Assembly (NCBI RefSeq): GCF_021869535.1
Contig: NW_026262734.1
Location: 112,049,588 to 112,113,587 of the forward strand
Direction of reading: 5' to 3'
Length of the DNA: 64,000 bases
Origin: Mytilus californianus
Lineage: Eukaryota; Mollusca; Bivalvia; Mytilida; Mytilidae
Shown here one piece after another: positions 42,350 to 53,790 of the stretch (positions within the stretch are counted from its first letter, which is position 1; every line of letters begins with the position of its first letter). The notes beneath the pieces were generated by a model. That model made no database searches. It had not been told where the DNA came from and worked only from the letters and a program-made list of their open reading frames with translations. The position numbers and the translations under genes are program-made.

Positions 42350-42855
42350 AACATTGGCTTAAGGTATAGGGGAGAGTTGAGTTGAGATCTCACTAAATAT
42401 TTTTAACCTCGCCGCATATTTGCGCTTGTCCAAGGTCAGGAGCCTTCGGCATTGTTAGTTCATATTGAGAGGTTTAGCTAGCTATAAAACCAGGTTTAAT
42501 CCACCATTTTCTACATAATTAAATGTCTGTACCAAATCAGGAATATGACAGTTGTTATCCATTCGTTTGATGTGTTTGAGCTTTTGATTTTGCCATTTGA
42601 TTAGGTACTTTCCGTTTTGAATTTTCCTCGGAGTTCAGTATTTTTGTGATTTTCATTTTATATGTTCGGAATTGAGTGTGACGTACATTTTTCCTGAACT
42701 AGTACACATTTCTGTTTAGAGGCCATCTGAACCCAGCTCCGGGTGCTGGATTTTCTCGCTGTGTTGAAGACCAATTGGTGGCTTTCGGCTGTTTCTGCTC
42801 TCTGGTCGGGTTTTTTGTCTCTTTGACAAATTCCACATTTTCGTTCTCATTCTTA
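42350..42855 (+). repeat. R3 repeat with internal R2 segment, in intron 1 of gene 2
   Basis: The R3 left blocks (ACATTGGCTTAAGGTATAGG, TTTTTAACCTCGCCGCAT) run to about 42460. R2 text (GAGAGGTTTAGCTAGCTATA to GAGTTCAGTATTTTTGTG) occupies about 42467-42660. R3 then resumes (GAACTAGTACACATTTCTG, GCTCCGGGTGCTGGA, TTGTCTCTTTGACAAATTCC). Confidence 0.6.
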
Positions 42856-43238
42856 TCTTACCTACAAAGATCTGTTTGGTATTTGTCATAGGTGAGGGGT
42901 TATTAGATTTAATCTAAGATTGTCTTTGAAGTTCGCTATTTTTTTCATAAAAAAATTGTAAACTAATTTCTAAAAAGACACAGTAATTCATTCAAATTGG
43001 TTTTGTAATTATAAATTAAAGTGATAAATACACATATTGTACGGTCATATCATTTTAAAGTATTTACCTTCTTGGTACTTGCTACAGATGAAAGTATAAC
43101 CGACGTATCTAGTCATAGCAATATTACCTTACGGTTCCTAAATAAAACACGAAACTAAATAAAGTTTTAATTAAGTCTTAGTGTTACAAATATATATGTT
43201 AATAACTTGTTACTATTTTACAACAGGGACTTGTTTAG

Positions 43239-43712
43239 ATGAAATATGGATAAAAACTTTGAACAGTGGGGATGTAGATGCAACCCGAACACCGGATGTT
43301 TTTAACTATTACACTAGTTTGTCTGATTACCATATTTTTCCTTCACAAAACCAGTTTAGAATCAGTGTCAAAGCCTGTCATGATTCTTTCATCATTAAAT
43401 CGGCTGCAAAGAACCTGCAGTCTCCAGACTTTTATGAAATTTGTATAGGTGCTAAAAATAATAATAAAACAGTTGTGCGTCGGAATACCCAAAACATCCT
43501 TTCTGATCCTACACCCGACATATTGAGCTGCACAGAAAAAACAACGGTGGTTGTGAGCTGGATAACCAACGGGCAAATAATCCTCTTCAAAGAAACTTCA
43601 GGTGGAACAGAAGGAGTAATTAGATGGAAATATAACAACCCATTACCTATAAATGGTGTAGGAATCATGACTGGTTATGGAGCGACTGGAATCTGGACTA
43701 CAGAATATTCTT
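43239..43712 (+). CDS. gene 2, Methyltransf_FA-domain exon
   Basis: The exon runs from acceptor TTGTTTAG to donor GTAAGTT, phase 1 at both ends, 157 codons. Domain blocks are FNYYTSLSDY, KACHDSFIIKSAA, DFYEICIGAKNN, PDILSCTEKTT, VVSWITNGQIILFKE and GVGIMTGYGATGIW. Compared with gene 1, aromatic and acidic positions and all three cysteines are kept, but the middle differs widely. A second acceptor 12 bases upstream (ACAACAG, exon from 43227) would add GTCL in frame. The homologous gene 1 exon starts at DE, favouring 43239. No SAM-binding motif is visible; the likely role is structural or ligand-binding outside the cell. Confidence 0.8.
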
Positions 43713-44989
43713 GTAAGTTGACCAGCTTAATATAACTTAGCTGTAATTCATATTTACTTCTTTTGCTTGAAAATCCAACAAATGAAAAAAAAAAAAACTG
43801 CAACGTTTGTTCTTACAAATTACACCAATTTCCTTCAAGGTTTTTGATTGAGTCAGCAACAGCAAAATTGTTATATGTCAAGCGCCTGCAACAAATAAGA
43901 ACACAGATGTAGGCAATTTAAACAATACTATGTATTATATCTCACATTGTTCAAAGGAGTATATACAAAATATATAATCCAATGTTATTTAAAAAAAAAA
44001 GAAGAAAATTTAATCTTGATTAAGAATTGGCATTTCACCAGACACATGTCTTTTTCACCTGTTTGATGGAATGAAAACTCAAACAAATATAGCTCGGTGT
44101 AAGCTTGCATTCACTTTGTTATGTCAAGCACAAATCCATCTTGCTAAAACTCGATGTGTTCGTTTTGGTTTAATGCGGAAATTGAAAAACGGAACTTAAT
44201 TTGAAATAAAGATTGTAAATGACATGAAATGAAATTGACAACAACATTATCAATGTAGTCATTGTCACAGACATACATTTGTCAAGTAAAATAACAGTTA
44301 ACCAGATTATCTAGAACATATATTCTACTATGGTTTATGCAAAGGGAAGCAATAATCAAGTTAAGGACATTTTGTGAGCCAAGAGTGAACCAACTTCGTC
44401 TGAACCATACTCATACGATCTTTGATAATGCATATCTATCGTACTTAAAAATAATTTGCTAATTATTACAAATTAATAACAGTTTTAATACTAGTGCAAA
44501 TCATTATACCTATGTCACAACTTATATAAAACGCTGAGAGGTATCTAATAAACAATAAACAATAGTGTATTCCAATGCATTCATTGATTTACATTCATTA
44601 CCTGATTCGAATAAAACTAACTCCAAGATACAACAATGTACAAAAAAGTTTCTCTAAGTGTAACAGTGAAGACCGCGTAGGAAATTTTATCTGTTTATTA
44701 AAAGTTGATAAGTTTATATTTTTTAAATGTTTGATTGAATGTTCTTTATCATATATAATGATTCCCTTAATCCTGATTTTGTTAACAGTTTATATACCAC
44801 CATTTTATGTTTACTATTTTGATATTTAAATTCCAAATGTAACAGTTATTTAACTAATGATTGTGAATGACTATTTTTTATATTTCGCCTCTCTTTTAGA
44901 CAGGACACAATCGTAAATAAGCTATATGTCTTTTATAAGTTATCCTATTTTTTGAATTCTTAGTATTGTGTATGCATGGTATCAAAATG

Positions 44990-45085
44990 GCAAAATCAAA
45001 AATTCAAACACATCAAAATTACGGAAACAACTATCATGTTCCTGATTTGGTACAGAAATTTCCGTATCTAGAAAATGGTGGATTT
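44990..45085 (-). repeat. R2 fragment in intron 2 of gene 2
   Basis: AATGGCAAAATCAAAAATTC, AACACATCAAAATTACG, GTTCCTGATTTGGTACAG and AAAATGGTGGATTTG are R2 blocks in complement. Confidence 0.55.
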
Positions 45086-45198
45086 GTGTAAAACATTCAA
45101 AGCCGGGCTGTACAATTGTTGTGAAACTACCTTTCTCAGGGCTGGCGAGCATTAGATTCGGATACTACATACAATCTAAGTGTCTTTTTTCTTGCAAT

Positions 45199-45580
45199 AG
45201 AATTAAAACATTTGACTTTTCAATCATTCACACAAATGTTCCCCATCCAAAGTAAAAGACAAATGGAAATAATTTGTCCTGCTTTCTTTTATAAAAAAAA
45301 AACAATGTGAAAAATCACTCGGGTACAAACTAAAAATTCAAATTGACATTATCAACATGCTTGATAACATAATTGGTACATTTGAAGGAAGTGTATGTTC
45401 ACAAATAATAGACATTCCCATGGGAAAAAACTGTGCTATTATTCTTGCCGACTTGTTCTTTCATCATATAAGGCTGAGTTTATACAGGAGTGTTTAGGGA
45501 AAAAAATAATATTACTTTGACTTCACGTACCGCTATTTACTAGTAGATGATGTCCACTCACTAGATAATTCCTACCATGT
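45199..45580 (+). pseudogene. Penelope-like reverse transcriptase core, decayed
   Basis: Across three frames the order of motifs is RIKTFDFSIIHTNVPHPK, IINMLDNIIGTFEGSV, IDIPMGKNCAIILADLFF, AEFIQECLGKK and TYRYLLVDDVHSLDN. These are the FDFS-x-Y-T-x-IP, IPMGTNCAP-LADLF and F-x-YIDD-x-L motifs of the catalytic palm, so a relative of the active-site DD is still visible (VDDV). Stops and frame shifts make it non-functional. It lies in intron 2 of gene 2, in the same orientation. Confidence 0.65.
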
Positions 45581-45719
45581 TTGTTAGTACAGTAGGGTCA
45601 TTGCTACGAAAACCAGACTGTTGATCAATTAGCATTGTGTGATTACGTATACAGTAACGGTTGAGTACATACTAAAACATATATTTCTCCAATATTTTTC
45701 TAAAACAACCATTGATTGG

Positions 45720-46437
45720 CTAATAGTTTGACCCATTGTCCTGGTCTCCTTTGCACTCATAAATTACTGACACAATTGCAAGTTTCCAATTACCGGGAAC
45801 TTTTTCTGTTTGTAAGCTGTTATTGAGTATGAATGTAAGAGATGCAACCAGTAATGCAAAAATGTCCTTAAGACATTTTGGAGGTAGATTGTCAGGTCCA
45901 GCTGGTTTGTTTATATTTAGAATTTGGAAATGATCAATCACGTCCTGCTCTGTTATCACCATGTAAGACAGCTCATAGGTTGTCAACAATGGAACATTAG
46001 GCAATTGCGGTTCTGTATCAAAGTTAGAAAATGGAAAAAAGTAATTATTCATGTCTGTGGCTTTTTAAATGAGGTGAATTGAAATCTCCTTTAGCTAATG
46101 CATGGTCATCCATTTCTGAAATTTCAAATGATCTAGGTAACATACAGACGTTGTAATTGGTTTGCTTTGGTTGCCTTCTAGATTGATTCCAGAACAACAG
46201 TGAATGGCATTAACAAGTTTTGTCCCGATTACGTGATAAAACGTCTAAGGCAATTAAACTCACTATAGGCTTGATTGATCTTGGACAAATGCCCAAGGGC
46301 AAAAACCTGATTTTTTTAACAAACTGATTAATTTTGACTTTTGTTGTATCAGGTTGAGCGATACTTGCTATTTCTTTGTTTAGATTATCGGAACTGTAAC
46401 GGCGGTTAAATTCCAATTGACAAATATCATTTTTCAT
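45720..46437 (-). pseudogene. LINE endonuclease / reverse-transcriptase remnant
   Basis: On the minus strand the best block (46052-45720) reads VITEQDVIDHFQILNINKPA, GPDNLPPKCLKDIF, LTFILNNSLQTEKVPGNWKL and AIVSVIYECKGDQDNGSNY. This is the N-terminal reverse-transcriptase region (KPAGPDxLP ... VPxxWK ... YRPI) of non-LTR retrotransposons. Just upstream (about 46110-46065) LAKGDFNSPH is the GDFN motif of the AP-type endonuclease, far closer to the reverse transcriptase than normal, so a linker of several hundred residues is deleted. The frame 46437-46210 upstream is unassigned. It is antisense to gene 2 within its intron 2. Confidence 0.7.
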
Positions 46438-46574
46438 GCATTATTCACAATGTTAAGATAAGAATTATGCTTTGAAATAAAACAAAATATGAATCATCAA
46501 GAAAATTATTACAATAAGAATCACTTTAACACAGTTATCATGTTTTGAAAAATATATTTTTTTCTTTTTTAAAG

Positions 46575-46843
46575 CCTTGTTTATCGGACGTTATTGTGGT
46601 GTTCCTAACAGATATGGTTCTATGAATTTACTCTCAACGTCGATACAATTAAGCAGAATGATCTGTTTGTCAACATGTTCACCAAATAGTGCTTGTCTTG
46701 GAGTCAACTACAATCATCAATCCAACGAATGCGAGCTTGTATCGGGAGGACAAGTAATCGAGAAGTCAATTAAAACGGACTGGTCATTCTATACAAAATG
46801 TTTATATGGAACAACGGTCTGCTTAGGTTGTCTTGTTGACTAG
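46575..46843 (+). CDS. gene 2, terminal PAN/apple-like exon
   Basis: The acceptor TTTTTTAAAG opens a phase-1 exon of 88 codons ending TAG. The PAN-like cysteine pattern matches gene 1: RYCGV, ICLSTCSPNSACLGV, NECELVS, YTKC. After the last shared cysteine gene 2 continues for 14 residues with two extra cysteines (LYGTTVCLGCLVD), because the TGA of gene 1 is lost. The product completes a secreted protein with signal peptide, Methyltransf_FA domain and PAN-like domain. The 2.9-kb intron before it is filled by retroelement debris. No clear AATAAA follows within 200 bases. Confidence 0.75.
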
Positions 46844-47089
46844 TACATTTTACCATTAAGAACTATAGATATATCTGAGCAATGAGTTTCAATGATAGAT
46901 TGAGATTTGTCAAATGCTGATTTGTAATAGAAATGAAACTGCTGGGCAACCTTCAATGTCGTATGTGAAGAACGTTTATTTTTTAAACCTTTTACGGTCA
47001 GAAAGATTTGTTTGAAATTAAGTATTGTGATCAATATTTGCTCATTATTTCACCGAAACAAAACATTTTTGTACACGGTAAATATAAAT

Positions 47090-47640
47090 GTAAAATGATA
47101 TTGGCCCTTTTGTATCTTTAATCATCTCTATCAAATCACAGTGTTAATATCACAAAATTAACAATGTATACGATATGAGATTTCAAACAATATAAACGAT
47201 GTTCACATGACATCGTAAACACTGCAATGAAAACGATGTAAACTCTATATAACATTGTATGCAACGATGTCATCAATGTAAACAGCTTTTAAGAGTTGTT
47301 ACACTGCAAACAATGTTTACACGATATCGTGTTAAAATTTTGAATATCGCGGTGGAAACACAATATCGTTACTGCTTTGTAAACATTGCCACGTTAACAA
47401 TGTCAACGATGTAAACAGTATATAGGATTTCTTACAATGTTAACGACGTTAACACGATATCGTTTAAACTTAGTTTATATATCGATGTAAATGATGTAAA
47501 CAGAATATCGTTACTACATTGTATACATCGCGGTGTTAACGATGTTAACAATATATAAGAAATTTTACAATGTTACGACATCGTGTTAACACTGTAAATA
47601 TCGCGATGAAGACAATATTGTTTCTAGATTGTATACTGGA
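47090..47640. repeat. satellite-like array with a period of about 140 bp
   Basis: Units share GTTAACGATGTAAACAGTAT, ATAKGATTTNTTACAATG, TTAACACGATATCGTTT and ATATCGCGGTG. Comparable points (ATCGTTACTGCTTTG at 47366 and ATCGTTACTACATTG at 47507) lie about 140 bases apart, giving three to four units. Within a unit GTTAAC, CGATATCG and TCGCGA-like palindromes alternate, so both strands look alike. No gene is present. Confidence 0.65.
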
Positions 47641-48008
47641 CACAGATGAGAAAACCTAGAGATATTGAAAAATATTTGAAGTTGTATTAATAATTGCTTT
47701 GACCTCAGAAAACTATCAATGCAGTACAGATGTTTATATGTAATATATTAAGTATATTTGCCTGTAAGTATTATGTATAATCTGTTAAATTAGTGGTTTA
47801 TATACATTTGCCTATGGCTCTGGTCTGGCTGTGGCTTGAGATCTAAAAATTTAAATACTTATATTCATATTTATATTTGAATATCGAATAATGTTTGTCA
47901 ATTATGAGAAATCATTGTAATAAATTACTTTGCTCTTCATGGACCCTTTAATTGGAATAAACATATCTTATCTTATCTGATCTTATACAGAAATAGTGTA
48001 ATGTACAA

Positions 48009-48720
48009 ATAAGAAGATGTGGTATGATTGCTAATGAGACATAACCATACCAAAATGACAAATGTAAAACAATTTTAACGATAAAACTAAAGACCTGATT
48101 TATGTACAAAACAATGGGAAAAAAATATGATCTACAGCAACAAAAGACAACCACTGAATTACAAGCTTCTGACTATGGACATGCACATACAAAATTTGTA
48201 GAACCCTCCCCTAACATGGGACAGTGGTATAACAGTACAACATATAAACAAAAAATAAACATTAGTTGAAAAAGGGACTAACTTATTAGATTGAGTTACA
48301 AAAGTTACAAAAACACAGAGTGGACCTGGCAGGGTACTTTTACATCCTAACAACAAAAAGACACTAAGTTCCGATCTGAGAGTACTCGCAAATACTGACA
48401 GCTAGTCCGAAGCCAACAACAACTAATTAAAACATCATGCATCTTAGAATAAAATATCAATCAGTACACATCAAACTTCCAATGGATTTATTGTAAAGAC
48501 GTCATTATCAGTCAGAGAAAAGCATGACATTGTGCAATGTCAAGATGTAGGTATCGACAGATTGTAGATTAAGAAAGGCAGCAGTAGTATACCGCTGTTC
48601 AAAAGTCATCAATCGATTAAGAGAAAATAAATCCGGGTAGAAACATGAATGTGCATAGGTATATAAAAATTATCTTTAGTTTGATTTTAATCTACTGATA
48701 TCAAAATCAATATCAATTCA
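48009..48720 (-). repeat. R1 repeat as 3' region of the RT element
   Basis: It starts at the terminus AAGAAGATGTGGTATGATTG and ends where the reverse-transcriptase reading frame of the same strand stops. Blocks GACAACCACTGAATTACAAG, GTAGAACCCTCCCCTAAC, ACAGAGTGGACCTGGCAGGG and ACTCGCAAATACTGACAGC match 36721-37560. Confidence 0.65.
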
Positions 48721-49640
48721 AATAAAAAAAATATTCAAAGATCTAATTACAGTGTTGAATTGGTTACCTTTTAAAATAAGTTCATTTAAAGGGTCGATAA
48801 TTTTACCCGTATCGTTTCTTTTTTTCCGGACTGGGTTAACAATATCTCCATAAAAAAATAGGATGTGCTATTCCGTTAGAAGTAAGTTTTCTACTAGTAC
48901 TATTAAACTTTAAAACCAAATCTACATATCTTTTCAAGTAATTTGTGGAAACGAATCCTTGACTTAATAATTTACCCCTTTTACATAGATTACGCTTATT
49001 GAAATCCAAAACGTCATTACAGACACGGGCATAGCGAACGAATTGTGATATATAACCACCGTAAAATGGTGTCAAAGGAACATCGCCGTCTAAAAAAGGA
49101 AACTTAGCAATAAGGAACGCATAATTTTTCTTATTGTCGTAAATTTTATCATCGTGTAAAACTGAAATATCTAAATCTAGTAAAGGGCAGTTATTATCGT
49201 TTTGTATTTGAATAATTTTGGCAACCAGCCGATAAACTTTATTGCCGAAACGTACATAAATAGAAAAAAGGGGAAAATTAACAGCTTCAATCATCTCATC
49301 ACACCTCCAGTAAGTATATCTAGCATATATAGCTTTCTCTATAGAGCAGAAGGCTTTTACCAAACGACCATTTACATGTAACTGAATAGATAAACTTTTG
49401 TTTGATGAGATGGTGTGGAAATGTAGTGTAAAAAGTTGAAAAGTCAAAACTGTCAACTGAATCACTAGGACTATTAAAAGCACATAATTAATCAAAAACA
49501 TCCAAAGAATTTTTTACACCCCAAAAATGGTCAATTTCACTATTTTCATATATTTTATTACAAAAGTTAACGATAGATTCTTTGCTAGTACTTAGGAACT
49601 TGTTAAAAGCACCGAAAGAACTTGATAGCTTATAGATAAG
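48721..49640 (-). pseudogene. Penelope-like reverse transcriptase with catalytic core deleted
   Basis: From the 5' side on the minus strand: ENSEIDHFWGVKNS, a frame with a few stops, then a 221-codon open frame (49501-48836) with YARYTYWRCDEMIEAVNF, IYVRFGNKVYRLV, LLDLDISVLHDDKIYDNKKN, FPFLDGDVPLTPFYGGYISQ and FVRYARVCNDVLDFNKRN. A final shift leads to NPVRKKRNDTGKIIDPLNEL and ILKGNQFNTVIRSLN. IPMGTNCAP-LADLF and YxDD, present in the relative at 45199, should lie between VYRLV and LLDLD but are gone, so the enzyme is dead. The order is otherwise colinear with the other fragments. Confidence 0.7.
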
Positions 49641-49954
49641 TGACTTTTATTTCTGTTGATCTTTAATCTAACATATCCGATAAAAACAATACAATTGGTA
49701 AAAATTGCAATTCAAGGCAAGAAGCTATATTTTGTGAAATAACTGAGTATTTGCTGGCATTTCTGTTCAAGAAAATGTATTTTGTTATTTTTCCCTAGAA
49801 TATCTAAGGATATCATGAGGAAATACAAAACAATGTGAATGCTTTATAAATGTTTCTATTAATGATTCTTTTTGATTAAAAAAAAACTAATATGATTTCC
49901 AATTAATGACAAATGTTGTCAGAGTATAAGACTGGTTGACGGTTCTCAAAGAGA

Positions 49955-50165
49955 GGCGAAAGTTACATATGGAAATTCAAACTCACATGTCGAAAACGAA
50001 CTGACAACGCCATGTCAAAAAAAGAAAATACCAAAAAACAATAGTGCACATAACACAACATAGAAAACCAAAGACTGACAACACTAACCCAGCAAAAAAA
50101 TACTTGGGATGATATCAGGTCCTGCAGAAGGTAAAACAGGTGCTGTTCCACATGTGGGATCCGTT
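49955..50165 (-). repeat. R5 repeat, complement copy
   Basis: CTCACATGTCGAAAACGAAC, TGACAACGCCATG, CTGACAACACTAACCCAGC and GGTGCTGTTCCACATGTGG correspond to the R5 family seen at 40107-40420 in the opposite orientation. Confidence 0.5.
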
Positions 50166-50412
50166 GTGCTGCTCATCCTGTTCAAAATCAGGATACTCAA
50201 TCATTTTTTCTTCATTTTTTAGTATGTTTAACACCTCATCCCTCCTTTATTTTACACCCATGGCATGGTCTTCACTCCCCGGAATCCTGAATCATATAGG
50301 TGAACATTTTGGGATGAAACGAAATAAATTGTTTTATTTTAATTTTCTTATTTTAGTGATGAAGAAGTGCACCAGATGGATCCTTTCTAATATCATTCAC
50401 AACACAATGATA

Positions 50413-50913
50413 CAGTCCTTGGATGGTTTAAACTATCGCCAACTATCACCATACACCATTACACCATTCACCATACACCGTTACACCATACACCCTGTGC
50501 CATTACACCATACACGTTACACCTTTGCACCATACACTTTACACATTACACCATAATGCAATTTAATTTCAAAGAAAGCGTGCGACTACAAAATTATTGA
50601 TTTATTTTAAAAAACGAATTTTGATCACAATATTGTAAATTAATGTATAAAATTAAAAACCAGTTCTTATCAATATTTTGCATAGTCTTAAATGTCGTAC
50701 ACCATTTATTGATACCATTCCCGATCACACGTTACACCATTACACCATTCCCCTTACACCATACACCATAGCACCATACACCTTCTACCATTACACCATT
50801 CCCCTTACACCATACACCATAGCACCATACACCTTCTACCATTGCACCATATGCCATACACCATTACACCATACACGTTTTTTTTTTGGGAAGTTTACAC
50901 CATCCAAGGGCTG
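50413..50913. mobile_element. TA-flanked GGTGTATGGTGTAATG element, copy 2 (empty site)
   Basis: CAGTCCTTGGATGG opens and CCATCCAAGGGCTG closes the element, with TA at 50411-50412 and 50914-50915. It is inverted relative to 29947-30530 and lacks the R1 insertion: its complement reads AAAGGTGTAACGTGTATGGT straight through. Its right-hand CACC repeat block has expanded (several ACACCATACACCATAGCACC units). Confidence 0.75.
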
Positions 50914-50915
50914 TA

Positions 50916-52011
50916 TTGTCAAGCGTTTTCAATTTCCCATTCGTGCATTTTCCAGTAAAGTCCTTAAATTCTTACGTCATCTGACGCGAGGTAAATCATT
51001 TATAAAAAGCTTAAGACGTAGGAGAAGGATTGGAACAGCTCAAACAAATCGTGACGTAGCCTATCAGCTGACATATAAACATATTCAAATTCAAAGTGTT
51101 TGAAGAACGTTTTATTAGAATATAACTCAAGGTATAATCAGAGGTGGAATATCTTAAATATATCGAAAGGTTTTTACGTTTTCTGCCCAGGTAATTGTGT
51201 CACGATGAAAAAGCTGCCTGATATTAAACCGTCATTTACGAATTCTAAGTGTCTTGTTGACACATACACACAAACTGTTTTTAACAATCTTTTTATCATA
51301 AAACATTGATCAACAAAAAATCAAATTTAAGTCTTTAAAGAATACATAGAGCGTGGAACTGTCACATTACAGAAATTGTACACAACAAGTCAACGTACAA
51401 GTAAGAAGACAAATAAAGTATCTGACAATCTACAATCAATAATTGATATTAAATCATTTCATCCCAAATTGTAATACCGATTGCCGTACTTTAAGAAATA
51501 TTTCATACAGCAGCGTCGTAATCAGTGCACTGAAGCATGATATTGTGCTATGTTCACATCAAACATAAAAAGAACTGAATTAGAACAAAACGAGGCTTTA
51601 AATCATTTTTAAAGTATAAATTACAAAAAATGTTACTCCCTTTCAACCTTTATTATTCAATTTGTCCTTTCTCTTTAAACAATTTGTCATATGAGTGCGT
51701 ATTTTTTATTGAATGCACATAATTTATTTTTACGTATACACAAGATCCAGCTGACCAGTAGATATCGATGCGAGTGACATATTGTGTTATAACATGATAT
51801 CAAAATAGTCTTTAAACATAACTTAATAGAAAGCAATATCTCTTCAATTTTTTTCTTTCTCAAATATATGAACTATGACATTGTGTTCAAGTGATATATA
51901 GTACATTTACACATTATTCTTTCTTAATCTGGCAGGTACTATTCTGTCTTCTAATAGAAGAGTGAGGTACAAATTAGACTTTCCGCTCTGTTTTTTTGTT
52001 AGACGTATTTC
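50916..52011. other. no gene assigned
   Basis: A frame ending at 51103 has a protein-like stretch (FPIRAFSSKVLKFLRHLTRG, then KSFIKSLRRRRR) but begins inside the preceding MITE and has no other support. The rest is AT-rich without recognised repeats. Confidence 0.3.
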
Positions 52012-52750
52012 TATTTGTATCCATCTGATGAGTTAAGCCGTTTTCAACATGCTTTTTATAGCTCGTTCTTATGTTGTACTGTTACAACACTGTCCCAAGT
52101 TAGGGGGAGGGTTGGGATCCCGCTAACATGTTTAACCCCGCCACTTTATGTATGTGCCTGTCCCAAGTCAGGAGCCTGTAATTCAGTGGTTGTCGTTTGT
52201 TGCTATGTTATATATTTGTTTTTGTTCATTTTTTTGTACATTAATTAGGCCGTTAGTTTTCTCTTTTGAATTGTTTTCACCAGCCCAGTAGTCAGCACTT
52301 CTGTGTTGACATGAATTATCATTTATATGGTCATGATTATAAATTAACTGTTTACAAAACTTTGAATTTTTGAAATACTAAGTCTTTTTCTACATCAAGA
52401 ATAGATTACCTTAGCTGTATTTGCAAAAACGTTTAGGCATTTTTGGTCCTGAATGCTCTTCAACTTCGTAATTTATTTGGCCTTTTTAACTTTTTTTTAT
52501 TCGAGCGTCACTGATGAGTCTTTTGTAGACAAAACGGTCGTCTGGCGGAAGTACAAAATTGTAATCCTTGTATCTATGATGAGTTTATTTACACTTGTAA
52601 TTTTGGGGCCTTTTATAGCTGACTATGCGGTATGGGCTTTGCTTATTATCGAAGGTCGTACGGTGACCTATGGCTGTTAATTTCTGTGTCATTTGGTCTC
52701 TTGTGGAAAGTTGTATCATTGGCAATCATATCACATCTTTTTTTTTATAT
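52012..52750 (+). repeat. R1 repeat with R4 segment, plus-sense copy
   Basis: In plus sense: TGGGATCCCGCTAACATGTT, TAATTCAGTGGTTGTCGTTT, the R4 segment from about 52265 (CAGCCCAGTAGTCAGCACTT to TGATGAGTTTATTTACAC near 52590), then GGCCTTTTATAGCTGACTAT, TCGTACGGTGACCTATGG and the terminus AATCATATCACATCTTTTTT. The layout mirrors 36721-37560 in reverse. Confidence 0.65.
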
Positions 52751-52827
52751 TAAATAATGGACAATCAATAAACAACAATTATGCATCAATAACAATACAA
52801 ATTGTTAAATTTTACGTACCATTGTAT

Positions 52828-53560
52828 TCTATAACAATAATGATATACAAGGGTTTTTATTCAAATTATATAGCGTTAAAATCACCCTTTGATTTCAAAG
52901 TTTTTGTAAAGTCAAAATCTATTGTCCGCTTATCTGTTCATCTTAAATATACAAAAATCAATACTAAAATACAACATAAATAATAGCCTGGATAATTTGT
53001 ATTGAAAATTGAAATAAACTTCGACCTGTTTTCACTGTTGAATGATACTGTGTCTATATAGAATTACTCTAAAAAGGTATTGTCATTAGCAACATAGGCA
53101 ACCATGTGCATTTTTGGCATAAACGGACATTTATTAAACAACATATGGCGACTTTAATTAGCAGATAAATACATTTCACGATGTTCTGTCAATCAAATAT
53201 TGTGCATTTGATCGGCTTATAATATCATAACGTACCAAGTATAACGCAACACCAACGGACTATAAAGAAAAGAACGGTTCTAAAACCAGGTAAATTTGAA
53301 AAAGGTTTTATTGCGAATATCCACATCGTAAGTTCCTTTTAAAAAAGACCCAAAAAGGACAGAATATGTAATTCTGTATTTCATGCTAAGAATACCACAT
53401 GTTTTGTAGCACACGTCTAAAGAAGGCTATAATATCAGATCCACGACACAATGAATTGTTAGTTTAAAAAGCTGCCACGATCACATTCGTGTTAGCAATC
53501 AAAACAATTATGTAATGATTTAAGTCCTTTTGGTTAACCTTGTGCGAGTAGTGCTAGAAG
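52828..53560. repeat. segmental duplication, copy a
   Basis: Blocks shared in order with 55857-56790 include ATAACAATAATG, CCTTTGATT...AAAGTTTTTGTA, TTATCTGTTCATCT, AATAATTTGTATT, AGCAGATAA, GGCTTATAATAT/GGCTCATAATAT, ACATCGTAAGTTYC and CACGATCACATT. Divergence is substantial. Confidence 0.5.
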
Positions 53561-53790
53561 TATATACGCATATTATATTTATTGAATTTATTCATTATCA
53601 ATTGCTGTCTTCTATAATATTTCATACACGTTTCAATTTTGCTTTTCGAGAGTTATAGCAGTGATTATAAAATCATTATCAAAACAATCCATGAAAATTG
53701 AAGAAGGAGTAATTTTCATTGAATCAATCGTTTACATTGACCCAAAAAAATCTCTTAAGTGTCAAGTTTATATAAATCAGTTTAATTGAG

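Noticed and set aside
50678-51103. A 141-codon frame rich in HYTIPLTPYTIAPYT repeats
   Set aside because: The repeats are translated ACACC short repeats of the MITE at 50413-50913. Only the last 45 residues lie outside it, and they have no support.
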